Below, one piece after another: positions 1 to 5,920 of a stretch of 10,892 nucleotides of DNA. The stretch spans positions 1 to 10,892 of the forward strand of contig LCKU01000004.1 of the NCBI GenBank assembly GCA_001001625.1. Direction: 5' to 3'. A model generated the notes under the pieces. That model worked only from the letters and a program-made list of their open reading frames with translations. It was not told the DNA's origin and ran no database searches. The first letter of the stretch is position 1. Every line of letters starts with the position of its first letter. Both the position numbers and the translations under genes were made by a program. This DNA is from Parcubacteria group bacterium GW2011_GWA2_45_30 (GTDB lineage: Bacteria; Patescibacteriota; Minisyncoccia; Sungbacterales; HO2-52-23).

Positions 1-53
1 AAATTGAGTAAAAATGCAATTTTCTATGCCCTCATCGTCTAGTGGCCTAGGAC

Positions 54-188
54 CCCACACCAAAATTTCGACTGCTGCTCCAGTGGCCACTCGATTTAGG
101 ATAGACATAATAGCAGTAATACAAAGGTCATCTCGCCAGCTTATCTGTGGCAGCAAAACGAAGGTCGAAATTTGGTGACGGGGCAGGC
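54..188 (+). repeat. Palindromic element 1, inside the interrupted tRNA
   Basis: This is a long imperfect inverted repeat. Positions 53-72 pair with 164-183: ten base pairs (ATTTCGAC side), a bulged A62, four more pairs, an A/A-C internal loop, then CCCC with GGGG. Inside it, TGCTGC (73-78) pairs with GCAGCA (150-155). Outside it, CCTAG (46-50) can pair with CTAGG (190-194), which competes with the proposed tRNA anticodon stem. The stem ends read outward as TTTGGTG..GGGG, like those of element 2. No ORF or recognised RNA family is visible in the 91-nt interior. Confidence 0.7.
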
Positions 189-197
189 ACTAGGTTC

Positions 198-330
198 CTT
201 GCCCCGCACTAAAATTCAATTTTTGTAGTCATGCTCCTGTCGTCTAGTCTGGTCTAGGACGCCAGGTTCTCATCCTGGTAACTCGGGTTCAAATCCCGAC
301 AGGAGCGAGTATTGAATTTTTAGTGCGGGG
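198..330 (+). repeat. Palindromic element 2, carrying tRNA-Glu
   Basis: Positions 202-220 pair with 311-330 over 19 base pairs, with a single extra T in the right arm (CCCCGCACTAAAATTCAAT with ATTGAATTTTTAGTGCGGGG). The 90-nt interior holds the complete tRNA-Glu(CTC) plus short flanks. The stem could act as a processing stalk that joins the leader and trailer of that tRNA. The left arm can alternatively fold on itself (CGGGGCA 179-185 with TGCCCCG 200-206). The sequence outside the arms also pairs (GGTTCC 193-198 with GGAACC 339-344). Confidence 0.75.
233..307 (+). tRNA. tRNA-Glu (anticodon CTC)
   Basis: This is a complete cloverleaf. Acceptor GCTCCTG (233-239) pairs with CAGGAGC (300-306), with discriminator G307. 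The D arm at 242-260 has the Glu-type GTCTAG..CTAGGAC pattern. Anticodon stem CCAGG/CCTGG encloses loop TTCTCAT, with anticodon CTC at 269-271. The variable region is TAAC, and T stem TCGGG/CCCGA encloses loop TTCAAAT. CCA is not encoded. It decodes GAG; a tRNA-Glu(TTC) for GAA must lie elsewhere. The gene is unusual only in sitting at the apex of a 19-bp inverted repeat within another tRNA-like gene. Confidence 0.97.
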
Positions 331-370
331 TCAGCCTAGGAACCGGGGTTCAATTCCCCGTGAGGGCAAG

Positions 371-527
371 TACGGCGGGCAAGTCATCCGTGTAACTCGG
401 GCTCGCCCCGTTAGAGAGAAACGCGGGTTGCTATGACAAGGAAAAGTTATTTTATTGAATACACGGTGATGTGGGGAAAAAATATTTGATGTTTCTCGCT
501 AACGGGGTTTAAATCCCGATGGGGCAA
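371..527 (+). pseudogene. tRNA 3'-half fragment interrupted in the T loop
   Basis: CCGTG (388-392), TAAC (393-396) and TCGGG (397-401) copy the end of the anticodon stem, variable region and T-stem of the nearby tRNA-Glu. The second T-stem strand CCCGA is at 515-519. Removing 405-510 leaves a 7-nt T loop (CTC plus AAAT) matching TTCAAAT of the intact gene at six positions. A 3' acceptor-like strand TGGGGCA follows at 520-526. TACGG (371-375) can pair with CCGTG, but the loop between them is 12 nt instead of 7. No D arm or 5' acceptor strand is found next to it, so it is more likely a remnant than a working tRNA. Confidence 0.45.
405..510 (+). repeat. Palindromic element 3 (CTAACGGGG type), in a tRNA T loop
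   Basis: Arms 406-422 and 491-507 pair at 16 of 17 positions (CCCCGTTAGAGAGAAAC against GTTTCTCGCTAACGGGG). The 68-nt interior is A/T-rich with no ORF. The left arm and the bases after it resemble element 4 at 1993 (GTTAGA.AGAA.CGCGGG shared). GCCCCGT at 405-411 could also pair with ATGGGGC at 519-525 as an acceptor-like stem, an alternative reading of the region. Confidence 0.7.
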
Positions 528-591
528 TTGTAAAGATCCACGGGCAAATTGTATCCATTGTCGTCGCCGTAATTTCTGGCAGGCATTATAA

Positions 592-616
592 AACTGTACG
601 AAATTTTCGTACAGTT
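592..616. terminator. Bidirectional hairpin terminator
   Basis: AACTGTACGA (592-601) pairs perfectly with TCGTACAGTT (607-616) around a 5-nt loop. On the minus strand it lies 23 bases past the stop of the kinase/CYTH gene and is followed by TTTTAT. On the plus strand it is followed by GAATTTTTGC, so it may also stop transcripts from the tRNA region. Confidence 0.75.
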
Positions 617-639
617 GAATTTTTGCTTACGCGGTTCTC

Positions 640-1932
640 TTATTTTTTCTTCGCGTTTTCAAGGTATAATTTCAGATATGATGAGCGTACCATGTCTGTA
701 ACATCAAATCCGAGCGCGCCTGCGACATCAATTAGGTCCGCTTCCTGAACATCTTTGCTTCCGTAAAATTCCGTAAATAATCCCAGATCTTTTACGTTGT
801 CGCGATGAAGCAGTGTGCCGTCTTTGACAAAAATTTCGCGCTCTTTCTCAATAACTGCAATTATTTGAAACTCGCTCAAGAATTCCCCAATACGCTCGGC
901 GGCTAAGGGAATGTTGAGGCGCATTCGGCGATTAAAATCAAGGTCATTGCGTTTATAATCATAATGGCACCAGCGTCCTCCGGTTTCCCGAATGCGAAAA
1001 TATTCTTTGTCTTTAACCTCTTTGTCGGGTGGCAACAGATAGGTATCGCGTTGGGCGACTGCGGTTTCAAACTGCCAGCCGCAATCGCGTAAAGTCGCGT
1101 GAGAGCACACTCTACGCATTTTTATTTCTAATCTGGCCAGAGACGCTTTTTGGCGCATGAGCGCAACGCTCCAAGGAAGCACATCATCCTCGGTGAGCAA
1201 AAGGCGCTTCGAAGCCGAACGAAGAAGAAATGCAATCGCTTGATCCCTGACCTCCGGAATGGACAGAGATGACGTATCAATCCGGATAATCGGGAGATTG
1301 GGATATTTAGTGCCAAGTTCCTTAATCACATTTTGCGTGCACTCATAGAGCAATTCCAGCTTCTCTGGATTCATTTTGGCGCCATAAATCACGTTTTGCG
1401 TATTTCCGTATTCACGTTCTAACGCAACTTTAGGATCTGACATCAAAAAAATAAACGCGTCAACGACGTTAACCCAAGGACCTCCAAGAATAAACGATTT
1501 AAACGTGTCAACTTCCTCTTGGATAACTTTTCCTTCGCGCAACCAGGATTCCATCCAATATAGATTGTCCACAATATTTCGGTTGGCAAGAAAAAGATGC
1601 GCGTGGCGGTCGGAAATTGCCTGCAGAAGATTCGTGAATTCATACGCGAAATGGCTCATTTGGTGGGTATAAACATCATGCTTAGGCGTGGCTCTGATCC
1701 ACGGAACTTCCGCGCTTTCTTCCTGGAGGCGCACATTAAATTTTCTACGGCGAAACCATCGATCTAACTCGGTAATCAAAGTATTTTTGCCGGATTTATT
1801 CGTACCACACACCTCTGCGACAAGCGGTGGTATGGGGTCTTCACTCTTGCTTCGCGGGGTGTCAAGCCGTTTTAGAACCACTTTAGCCAGGTCATCCATT
1901 ACTTCCAGATTTGAATAGTCAGAAGTATCCAT
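640..1932 (-). CDS. P-loop nucleoside kinase-like / CYTH domain fusion protein
   Basis: The 430-residue protein has two domains. The N-terminal half has a Walker A loop at residues 43-51 (GTNKSGKNT) and a kinase-like NRNIVDNLYW segment at 117-126, as in thymidylate or deoxynucleoside kinases. The C-terminal part from about 264 resembles the CYTH/triphosphate tunnel fold: LEIKMRRV (268-275), QRDTYL (294-299), FRIRE (312-316), a basic YKRND strand, IEKEREIFV (361-369) and LGLFTEFYG (383-391). The family signature ExExK is partly changed here (R268, E270, K272?: RLEIK at 267-271), so catalysis is uncertain. CYTH proteins hydrolyse or cyclise triphosphates. The kinase-then-CYTH order recalls plant TTM1/TTM2. 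The start ATG is preceded by a weak GGGG-containing site. The gene is transcribed away from pyrE. The substrate is unknown. Confidence 0.8.
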   Translation of the reverse strand: MDTSDYSNLEVMDDLAKVVLKRLDTPRSKSEDPIPPLVAEVCGTNKSGKNTLITELDRWFRRRKFNVRLQEESAEVPWIRATPKHDVYTHQMSHFAYEFTNLLQAISDRHAHLFLANRNIVDNLYWMESWLREGKVIQEEVDTFKSFILGGPWVNVVDAFIFLMSDPKVALEREYGNTQNVIYGAKMNPEKLELLYECTQNVIKELGTKYPNLPIIRIDTSSLSIPEVRDQAIAFLLRSASKRLLLTEDDVLPWSVALMRQKASLARLEIKMRRVCSHATLRDCGWQFETAVAQRDTYLLPPDKEVKDKEYFRIRETGGRWCHYDYKRNDLDFNRRMRLNIPLAAERIGEFLSEFQIIAVIEKEREIFVKDGTLLHRDNVKDLGLFTEFYGSKDVQEADLIDVAGALGFDVTDMVRSSYLKLYLENAKKK

Positions 1933-1961
1933 TTATCAGCCCCATTGTTAGGGAACTAAAA

Positions 1962-1992
1962 ATAGCATTTCAAATTTACTGGCATATGTCAA
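1962..1992 (-). promoter_or_regulatory. Possible promoter of the kinase/CYTH gene
   Basis: On the minus strand a consensus TTGACA (1992-1987) is followed after 19 bases by TGCTAT (1967-1962), about 30 bases before the start codon. The spacer is long and the -10 weak. The -35 box touches the left end of palindromic element 4. Confidence 0.35.
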
Positions 1993-2097
1993 CCCAGTTA
2001 GAAAGAAGCGCGGGATGAATGTAGAGCCAAACGTTGCCCGTCCTAAAACTTACAAAATCAAACAAACTCTGGCATCCTTTGTCTCTCTCTAACGGGG
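1993..2097. repeat. Palindromic element 4 (CTAACGGGG type)
   Basis: Arms 1993-2006 and 2084-2097 pair at 12 of 14 positions (CCCAGTTAGAAAGA against TCTCTCTCTAACGGGG). The span of 105 nt is almost that of element 3, and the first 25 bases of the two are clearly related. It fills most of the divergent region between the kinase/CYTH gene and pyrE. The remaining intergenic sequence holds only the two promoters. Confidence 0.6.
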
Positions 2098-2113
2098 TCA
2101 AGCCTATCTGACA

Positions 2114-2142
2114 TTGAAAAAAAATATTTGCCACGCTACAAT
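2114..2142 (+). promoter_or_regulatory. pyrE promoter
   Basis: TTGAAA (2114-2119), a 17-base spacer and TACAAT (2137-2142) form a good sigma-70-type promoter. The expected transcript starts near 2149, leaving a leader of about 26 bases with an AAGGA ribosome site at 2164-2168. Confidence 0.65.
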
Positions 2143-2174
2143 GACTCTGGCTTTTTGAAATATAAGGAATTTAT

Positions 2175-2840
2175 ATGTCCGTAGAAATTACAGCCAAGAT
2201 TACTCAAGATAGGGTCTTGAAGCTTTTTCGGGATCACGGAGCGCTTCTAGAAAATGATCATTTTTGTCTTACATCGGGCCTGCATAGCTCGGCGTATGTA
2301 AATCCTGACCCGATTCTTAGCGAACCAGAGGTTCTTTCCGAATTAGGTTTCGCCCTGGCGCAATGGATCCGGGATGTCAACCTTATGATACCCGATACTA
2401 TTGTAGGGCCGGAAACCGGAGGTGCTTACCTTGCGCAATGGACCGCCTGGCATCTTAGGTCTTTTACGGATGGAAATATACACGCAGTCGGCCTTAAAAA
2501 GAAGGGTAAAAAATCTTTCACGCTTTCACCGGCTTTTGAGCAGCACGTGCGCGGCAAACGCATATTTATTGTTGATGATGTGCTTACTTCAGGTAAAAGC
2601 ATTGGTTTGGCCAATAATCTTTGTCAGAAAATCGAAGGAAAAGTTCTTGGAGTCGGGGTTTTATTGAAAAGGGGGGAACCGCGTGCTCCGGAGCTGGATT
2701 TTTACAGGCCGCCTCTTATCGTCTCACTTGCTGTTTTAATGCTTCCGGATTGGAAAAAAAGAGTATGCCCCCTCTGTAAACAGGATGTTCCGCTAAATGA
2801 GCAATACGGTCACGGCCGCAACAAAAAAATTAGCCGATGA
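2175..2840 (+). CDS. pyrE: Orotate phosphoribosyltransferase
   Basis: OPRTase joins orotate and PRPP to give OMP in pyrimidine synthesis. The protein (221 residues) has the PRPP-binding signature IFIVDDVLTSGKSI at 130-143. An OPRT-type N-terminal pattern lies at 29-43 (FCLTSGLHSSAYVNP), with a lysine-rich loop at 108-113 where catalytic lysines sit. The tail has CPLC (198-201) followed by VPLN and YGHG, a C-terminal pattern I associate with some OPRTs. ATG 2175 is supported by AAGGA eight bases upstream and by the promoter. The gene faces pyrB, another pyrimidine gene, which supports the call over a generic phosphoribosyltransferase. The last two codons and the stop lie in the terminator hairpin. 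Confidence 0.85.
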   Translation: MSVEITAKITQDRVLKLFRDHGALLENDHFCLTSGLHSSAYVNPDPILSEPEVLSELGFALAQWIRDVNLMIPDTIVGPETGGAYLAQWTAWHLRSFTDGNIHAVGLKKKGKKSFTLSPAFEQHVRGKRIFIVDDVLTSGKSIGLANNLCQKIEGKVLGVGVLLKRGEPRAPELDFYRPPLIVSLAVLMLPDWKKRVCPLCKQDVPLNEQYGHGRNKKISR

Positions 2841-2853
2841 AAATCGGCTTTTT
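2822..2853. terminator. Bidirectional terminator shared by pyrE and pyrB
   Basis: AGCCGAT (2832-2838) and ATCGGCT (2843-2849) form a 7-bp stem with a GAAA loop. T5 follows on the plus strand, and A7 at 2822-2828 gives a T tract on the minus strand. The stem includes the pyrE stop codon (2838-2840). The pyrB stop is at 2852-2854, so one 30-base hairpin ends both convergent genes. Confidence 0.85.
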
Positions 2854-4108
2854 ACTTTACTGAAACTTGCTGGCAGTGAGTGTGATTACAGAAAGTCCAG
2901 GGAATTATGGGATTTTCGGCTTTCACTTTTAGTTTTTCCTGTTTGCTTTGGAGTTTACCTTCCCATCCATTTCCACGTAATTCAACGCATAGACAATTTT
3001 CAGTGCAGCAGAGTCCAATGATGTTTTTTGTATTTACCGGAATTGAGTGGAAATACCCCGACATTTCCACCTTTCCGTATTCAGATGCAATCTGTTTGAT
3101 GTCCACGTGCGGCGCAAAAAGCATTTTGAGAAGCGCCATACGAACAAAGATTCCGTTTAGCGCTTGCGGAAAGTGTTGAAATCGATGATCAATTAAATCT
3201 ATATCTTCTTCGAATTCAGGGCCGTGAGGCAATGGATGCAGAACAATTGCGTCTTTTTTCATCGCGTCACGGAGTTTTTTCGTAGCCCAATACGCTTCCG
3301 AGAAAGCAGAACTTTTCCGATCTCCGGTGGTCTTCTTTTTTTTACGAAGGTTATCTTGGCTTCGCGTAAAATACCAAGCATCCACTTTGTCTGCTATTGC
3401 CAGCGGATCGGTTACTTTATATATTCTTAACCTGGTATTTTCAGAAGATGGGAGATACTCGCTTGGAACATTTTCCGCTTCAGGCCCAACGAGATACACC
3501 GTACCCCCGAAGTTTTCAAGCCCTTTCAAATCCGAGTGGATCGTGCGTGAATGGCTAAGATCGCCGATGAATGCATAGGTAATATCCCCTGTATAAAATT
3601 CTTTTGGGCGCCAGCGATAATACGTATACATGTCAAGAAACATCTGGGTGACATGCGAACGCGTGCCCGAACCTGCATCAATCACTATGGGGGAGAGCCC
3701 GCGGTCTTCTATCGCATCTGCCATTTTTTGGGCGGCATAATCGTCTTCGTCATAACGCACAATTATGCAATCGCAGCATTCAAAATATCCCAGAATTGTA
3801 GCCATGGATTTGGCCGATTCGCCCTTGGAAAGAGATGACATGATGTCGGGCTTCCAGTCATATATCCCTCCCATAACGCGAATTGACGTCTGAAATGAAA
3901 TCGCAGTTCTGGTGCTGGGACTCATTATTAGCTGGAATGAAAGCGGTTCTCCATCGCGAAGTAGAAAATATTTCAGGAGAGGGCGTATTTTTCTATCAAG
4001 ATATTTTTCTCTCATATCGTCGGCGGTTCTAAAAACTTCAGAAAATTCTACCGGTCCAAATGCATCAGCATTAATCGGATGTCTTCCGCGATATAAATTA
4101 GGGCGCAT
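2852..4108 (-). CDS. pyrB: Aspartate carbamoyltransferase, with cysteine-rich C-terminal extension
   Basis: ATCase condenses carbamoyl phosphate and aspartate, the first committed pyrimidine step. Carbamoyl-phosphate loop SPSTRT is at 63-67, SKGES at 94-98, HVTQMFLDMYT at 152-162 (family HPTQ), GDLSHSRTIHSD at 182-193, HPLP at 291-294, and QALNGIFVRMALL at 315-327. The protein has 418 residues; typical catalytic chains have about 310. Part of the excess is a tail of about 85 residues with cysteines at 367, 368, 372, 374, 407 and 412, arranged somewhat like the zinc domain of the regulatory chain PyrI. I infer a PyrI-like remnant or fusion. The start has AAAAGGA seven bases upstream (4116-4122 on plus). 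Confidence 0.87.
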   Translation of the reverse strand: MRPNLYRGRHPINADAFGPVEFSEVFRTADDMREKYLDRKIRPLLKYFLLRDGEPLSFQLIMSPSTRTAISFQTSIRVMGGIYDWKPDIMSSLSKGESAKSMATILGYFECCDCIIVRYDEDDYAAQKMADAIEDRGLSPIVIDAGSGTRSHVTQMFLDMYTYYRWRPKEFYTGDITYAFIGDLSHSRTIHSDLKGLENFGGTVYLVGPEAENVPSEYLPSSENTRLRIYKVTDPLAIADKVDAWYFTRSQDNLRKKKKTTGDRKSSAFSEAYWATKKLRDAMKKDAIVLHPLPHGPEFEEDIDLIDHRFQHFPQALNGIFVRMALLKMLFAPHVDIKQIASEYGKVEMSGYFHSIPVNTKNIIGLCCTENCLCVELRGNGWEGKLQSKQEKLKVKAENPIIPWTFCNHTHCQQVSVK

Positions 4109-4141
4109 TTATGCATCCTTTTAATTTAAAGTACCTAGCGT

Positions 4142-4170
4142 ATTATACGTGAAAACTCAAAAAAAGTCCA
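4142..4170 (-). promoter_or_regulatory. pyrB promoter
   Basis: On the minus strand TGGACT (4170-4165), a 17-base spacer made mostly of T, and a perfect TATAAT (4147-4142) precede pyrB. The -35 box overlaps the 3' arm of the terminator of the upstream 41-codon gene, and that terminator's T tract is the promoter spacer. Confidence 0.65.
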
Positions 4171-4185
4171 CCCCTTTAAGAGTGG
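4158..4185 (-). terminator. Terminator of the small membrane protein gene
   Basis: On the minus strand CCACTC pairs with GGGTGG (one G-T pair) around a short loop at 4185-4168, followed by AC and seven T. It begins ten bases past the stop of the 41-residue gene. Confidence 0.55.
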
Positions 4186-4194
4186 CAATATTAC

Positions 4195-4320
4195 TTAGTG
4201 AATCCATCCAACAAAATATGCTAGTTGAAATAGCAAAAGCGTCCCGAACATTAAACCCACGAGAAGCGTCAGTCGGATTATCACCCTTTTCCGCCATTTC
4301 TTAAAATCTTCTTGTTTCAT
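4195..4320 (-). CDS. Small single-span membrane protein, 41 residues
   Basis: The ORF encodes a basic N-terminus (MKQEDFKKWRKR) followed by one hydrophobic segment at about residues 13-38 and ends in VGWIH, so it should be a single-pass inner-membrane protein with the N-terminus inside. It has its own signals: TAGACA and TATATT spaced by 17 bases, AAAGG nine bases before ATG, and a hairpin terminator after the stop. These make a real gene likely despite its size. It fills what would otherwise be an empty 270-base gap between pyrB and fmt. I do not recognise a family and infer no function. Confidence 0.65.
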   Translation of the reverse strand: MKQEDFKKWRKRVIIRLTLLVGLMFGTLLLFQLAYFVGWIH

Positions 4321-4354
4321 TCGTGTAAACCTTTATTTTGGTGATCTGCAAAAA

Positions 4355-4383
4355 AATATAACAGAAAACTTTATTGCTGTCTA
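4355..4383 (-). promoter_or_regulatory. Promoter of the 41-residue membrane protein gene
   Basis: On the minus strand TAGACA (4383-4378), a 17-base spacer and TATATT (4360-4355) match the consensus at 5/6 and 5/6. The -35 box overlaps the fmt stop codon. Confidence 0.55.
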
Positions 4384-5343
4384 TATCAAGTTGCTCCCGA
4401 TAAAATTTTTGTATCCGCGGCAAAAAGCGTCAAGTGCCATAGATTTTTTACCCGCCGGCGTAATTTTTTTAATGCCTAAGCTCCCGTGGCCGGTTTTTAC
4501 ATAAACTTTTTCGTTTTCGTCTTTCCAGATAAAACCCGGTGAACCATCTGGCGGAAAGGAATAGTTTGTTTCTGCCTCCTCAATGCGCAGACGCAAAATT
4601 TTATCATCCGTAGGCCAAAGGGTCCATACCCCGGGCCAGGGATTAAAAGCCCGTATCATACGTTCAATTTGCTCGGCTGGTTTTTTCCAATCAATTCTGC
4701 CGTCATCTTTTTTTAGGATATTAGAATATGTTGCTTTAGCATCATCTTGGGGAATCGGCACAATCTCCCCGGCAATCCATTTCGGAAGCGTATCAATAAG
4801 CAATTCTATTCCAAGTTTTGCTAATTTATCATGTAATTCTTTGCAGGTAATTCTGCCGGAGGCTGGGAGCTGAAAACCGGAAGCTGTGATAACCGGCCCA
4901 TGATCCATTCTTTCGTCGGTTTTCATTATGGTAACGCCCGTCTCGCTGTCTCCGTTTAAAATCGCATATTGGATCGGAGAAGGGCCTCTCCAGCGGGGAA
5001 GGAGTGAGGGGTGAATATTCAGCGCTCCGAATTTAGGCATGCCCAGAATGTTTGATGGAATAATCTTACCGTAGGCGGCGATGATATAAATATCTGCCTC
5101 CGGAATTTCTTTTTGAAATTCCTCGATTAATTTAATTGGTTGGAAAACCGGAATTTTGTGTTTCTGGGCAAGTATTTTGACTGGCGGGGGAGTGATAATT
5201 TGTTTTCTTCCTACCGGCTTATCCGGATTAGTTATGACCGCTGCAATTTCGTATCCGGCTTTAAAAAGCGCCTCCAGCGCAGGAAGCGCAAATTTCGGCG
5301 TACCCCAAAATACGATTTTGCAGCTGCTATTTTTTATTGTCAT
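4381..5343 (-). CDS. fmt: Methionyl-tRNA formyltransferase
   Basis: Fmt formylates initiator Met-tRNA using 10-formyl-tetrahydrofolate. The 320-residue protein is of usual length. The N-terminal FWGTPKFALPALEAL (12-26) and NPDKPVGRKQ (39-48) fit the folate-binding domain. The catalytic motif is NIHPSLLPRWRG at 109-120 (Asn109, His111) with Asp147 in ERMDHG. GVTIM (136-140) is also conserved, and the C-terminal tRNA-binding domain begins near 210. Its start overlaps the end of def by 17 bases, the common def-fmt pairing, so translation is probably coupled. No separate promoter is evident between them. Confidence 0.97.
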   Translation of the reverse strand: MTIKNSSCKIVFWGTPKFALPALEALFKAGYEIAAVITNPDKPVGRKQIITPPPVKILAQKHKIPVFQPIKLIEEFQKEIPEADIYIIAAYGKIIPSNILGMPKFGALNIHPSLLPRWRGPSPIQYAILNGDSETGVTIMKTDERMDHGPVITASGFQLPASGRITCKELHDKLAKLGIELLIDTLPKWIAGEIVPIPQDDAKATYSNILKKDDGRIDWKKPAEQIERMIRAFNPWPGVWTLWPTDDKILRLRIEEAETNYSFPPDGSPGFIWKDENEKVYVKTGHGSLGIKKITPAGKKSMALDAFCRGYKNFIGSNLI

Positions 5344-5920
5344 TCCGTTTTACCTCAATTACATTATGTGCTTTGTCAATGAAAAGCGTTCCCTCCAGAT
5401 GGTCCAATTCATGCTGCATAACGCGGGCAAAAAATTTTGCCGCTCCGCGAATAAATTTTTTGCCCGATTCATCATATGCTACGACGGTAATTTTTTCGTG
5501 GCGCGCCACATTGCCGAATTTTCCCGGCACCGAAAGGCACCCTTCGGGTCCGTCCAATTTTCTCCGAGAGTTATTTTTAAGTACGGGGTTGATAAAAACA
5601 TAATATTTCCAGGCGCGCTCCTCGTAAAGTTTCCCCGGTTTTTCAGCTATAGCGTGCGGCGGTAAAAATTCTCCTTTTTGGCTCCTTCCTCCAACACGAT
5701 CTATTTCCTCCGCCTCTTCCGATACGATGAAAATTCTTAATGGCTCTCCTACTTGAGGTGCGGCCAGTCCCACGCCATCCGGCGTATTTTTTAATGCCTC
5801 CTTCATATCAGAAATAAGCCCCTGAATGCGCGAGGATAAAATTTCATTCACGGGAACATCTTTAGCATGACCTCGCAGAACTTTAGCCGGAAGTTTTACG
5901 ATTTCTTTTGGTTTGGCCAT
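5327..5920 (-). CDS. def: Peptide deformylase
   Basis: This metalloenzyme removes the formyl group from nascent proteins. All three signatures are intact: GVGLAAPQ at 49-56, EGCLS at 126-130 with metal ligand Cys128, and HELDH at 170-174 with ligands His170 and His174 and catalytic Glu171. The protein has 197 residues. The stretch between the first two motifs (about 70 residues) is some 30 longer than in E. coli Def and contains charged, probably looped sequence at 68-104. The start overlaps the end of the upstream hypothetical gene by 38 bases and has only a weak AAGAAA site, so coupled translation is likely. Confidence 0.97.
   Translation of the reverse strand: MAKPKEIVKLPAKVLRGHAKDVPVNEILSSRIQGLISDMKEALKNTPDGVGLAAPQVGEPLRIFIVSEEAEEIDRVGGRSQKGEFLPPHAIAEKPGKLYEERAWKYYVFINPVLKNNSRRKLDGPEGCLSVPGKFGNVARHEKITVVAYDESGKKFIRGAAKFFARVMQHELDHLEGTLFIDKAHNVIEVKRNDNKK

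Larger units (their letters stand above)
28..368 (+). tRNA. tRNA-Glu-like gene interrupted twice (possible intron-bearing or disrupted tRNA)
   Basis: The pieces of a complete tRNA can be read in order if two inserts are skipped. Acceptor 28-34 (GCCCTCA) pairs 7/7 with 361-367 (TGAGGGC). A Glu-type D arm lies at 37-53 (GTCTAGTGGCCTAGGAC). After an insert (about 54-188) comes A189, then anticodon stem CTAGG at 190-194 and the loop start TTC at 195-197. After a second insert (about 198-330) come TCAG (331-334), CCTAG (335-339, 5/5 pairs), GAAC, and a perfect T arm at 344-360 (CGGGG, loop TTCAATT, CCCCG). The joined molecule is 73 nt, and each arm has the length seen in the intact tRNA-Glu at 233-307. 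The loop would read TTCTCAG, giving anticodon CTC, but the insert edge can slide by a few bases, so the anticodon is uncertain. Whether the gene is spliced, processed or dead cannot be told from sequence. Confidence 0.5.

Noticed and set aside
54..330. Group I or group II self-splicing intron in the interrupted tRNA
   Set aside because: I found none of the conserved group I core segments (GACTA-type P7 pairing) and no group II domain V-like hairpin in either insert. The inserts are simple long stems; if they are introns, they are of another kind.
28..368. tmRNA
   Set aside because: The 5' half has a full tRNA-type D arm with a paired stem, and the interior has no tag reading frame of the usual kind. 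The 3' part lacks the other tmRNA landmarks.
528..591. Sequence between the tRNA fragments and the terminator
   Set aside because: Only a short CAATTG/CAAATTG similarity is visible. No gene, promoter or structure can be supported.
1993..2097. Integron attC site (GTTAG/CTAAC core pair)
   Set aside because: In attC sites the AAC core is on the left and GTT on the right. Here the order is reversed (GTTAG first, CTAAC last) in elements 3, 4 and 5, and no integrase or cassette array is visible.
5156..5665. Plus-strand ORF of 169 codons
   Set aside because: It lies wholly antisense to fmt and def, both of which are certain. The protein has no recognisable features.
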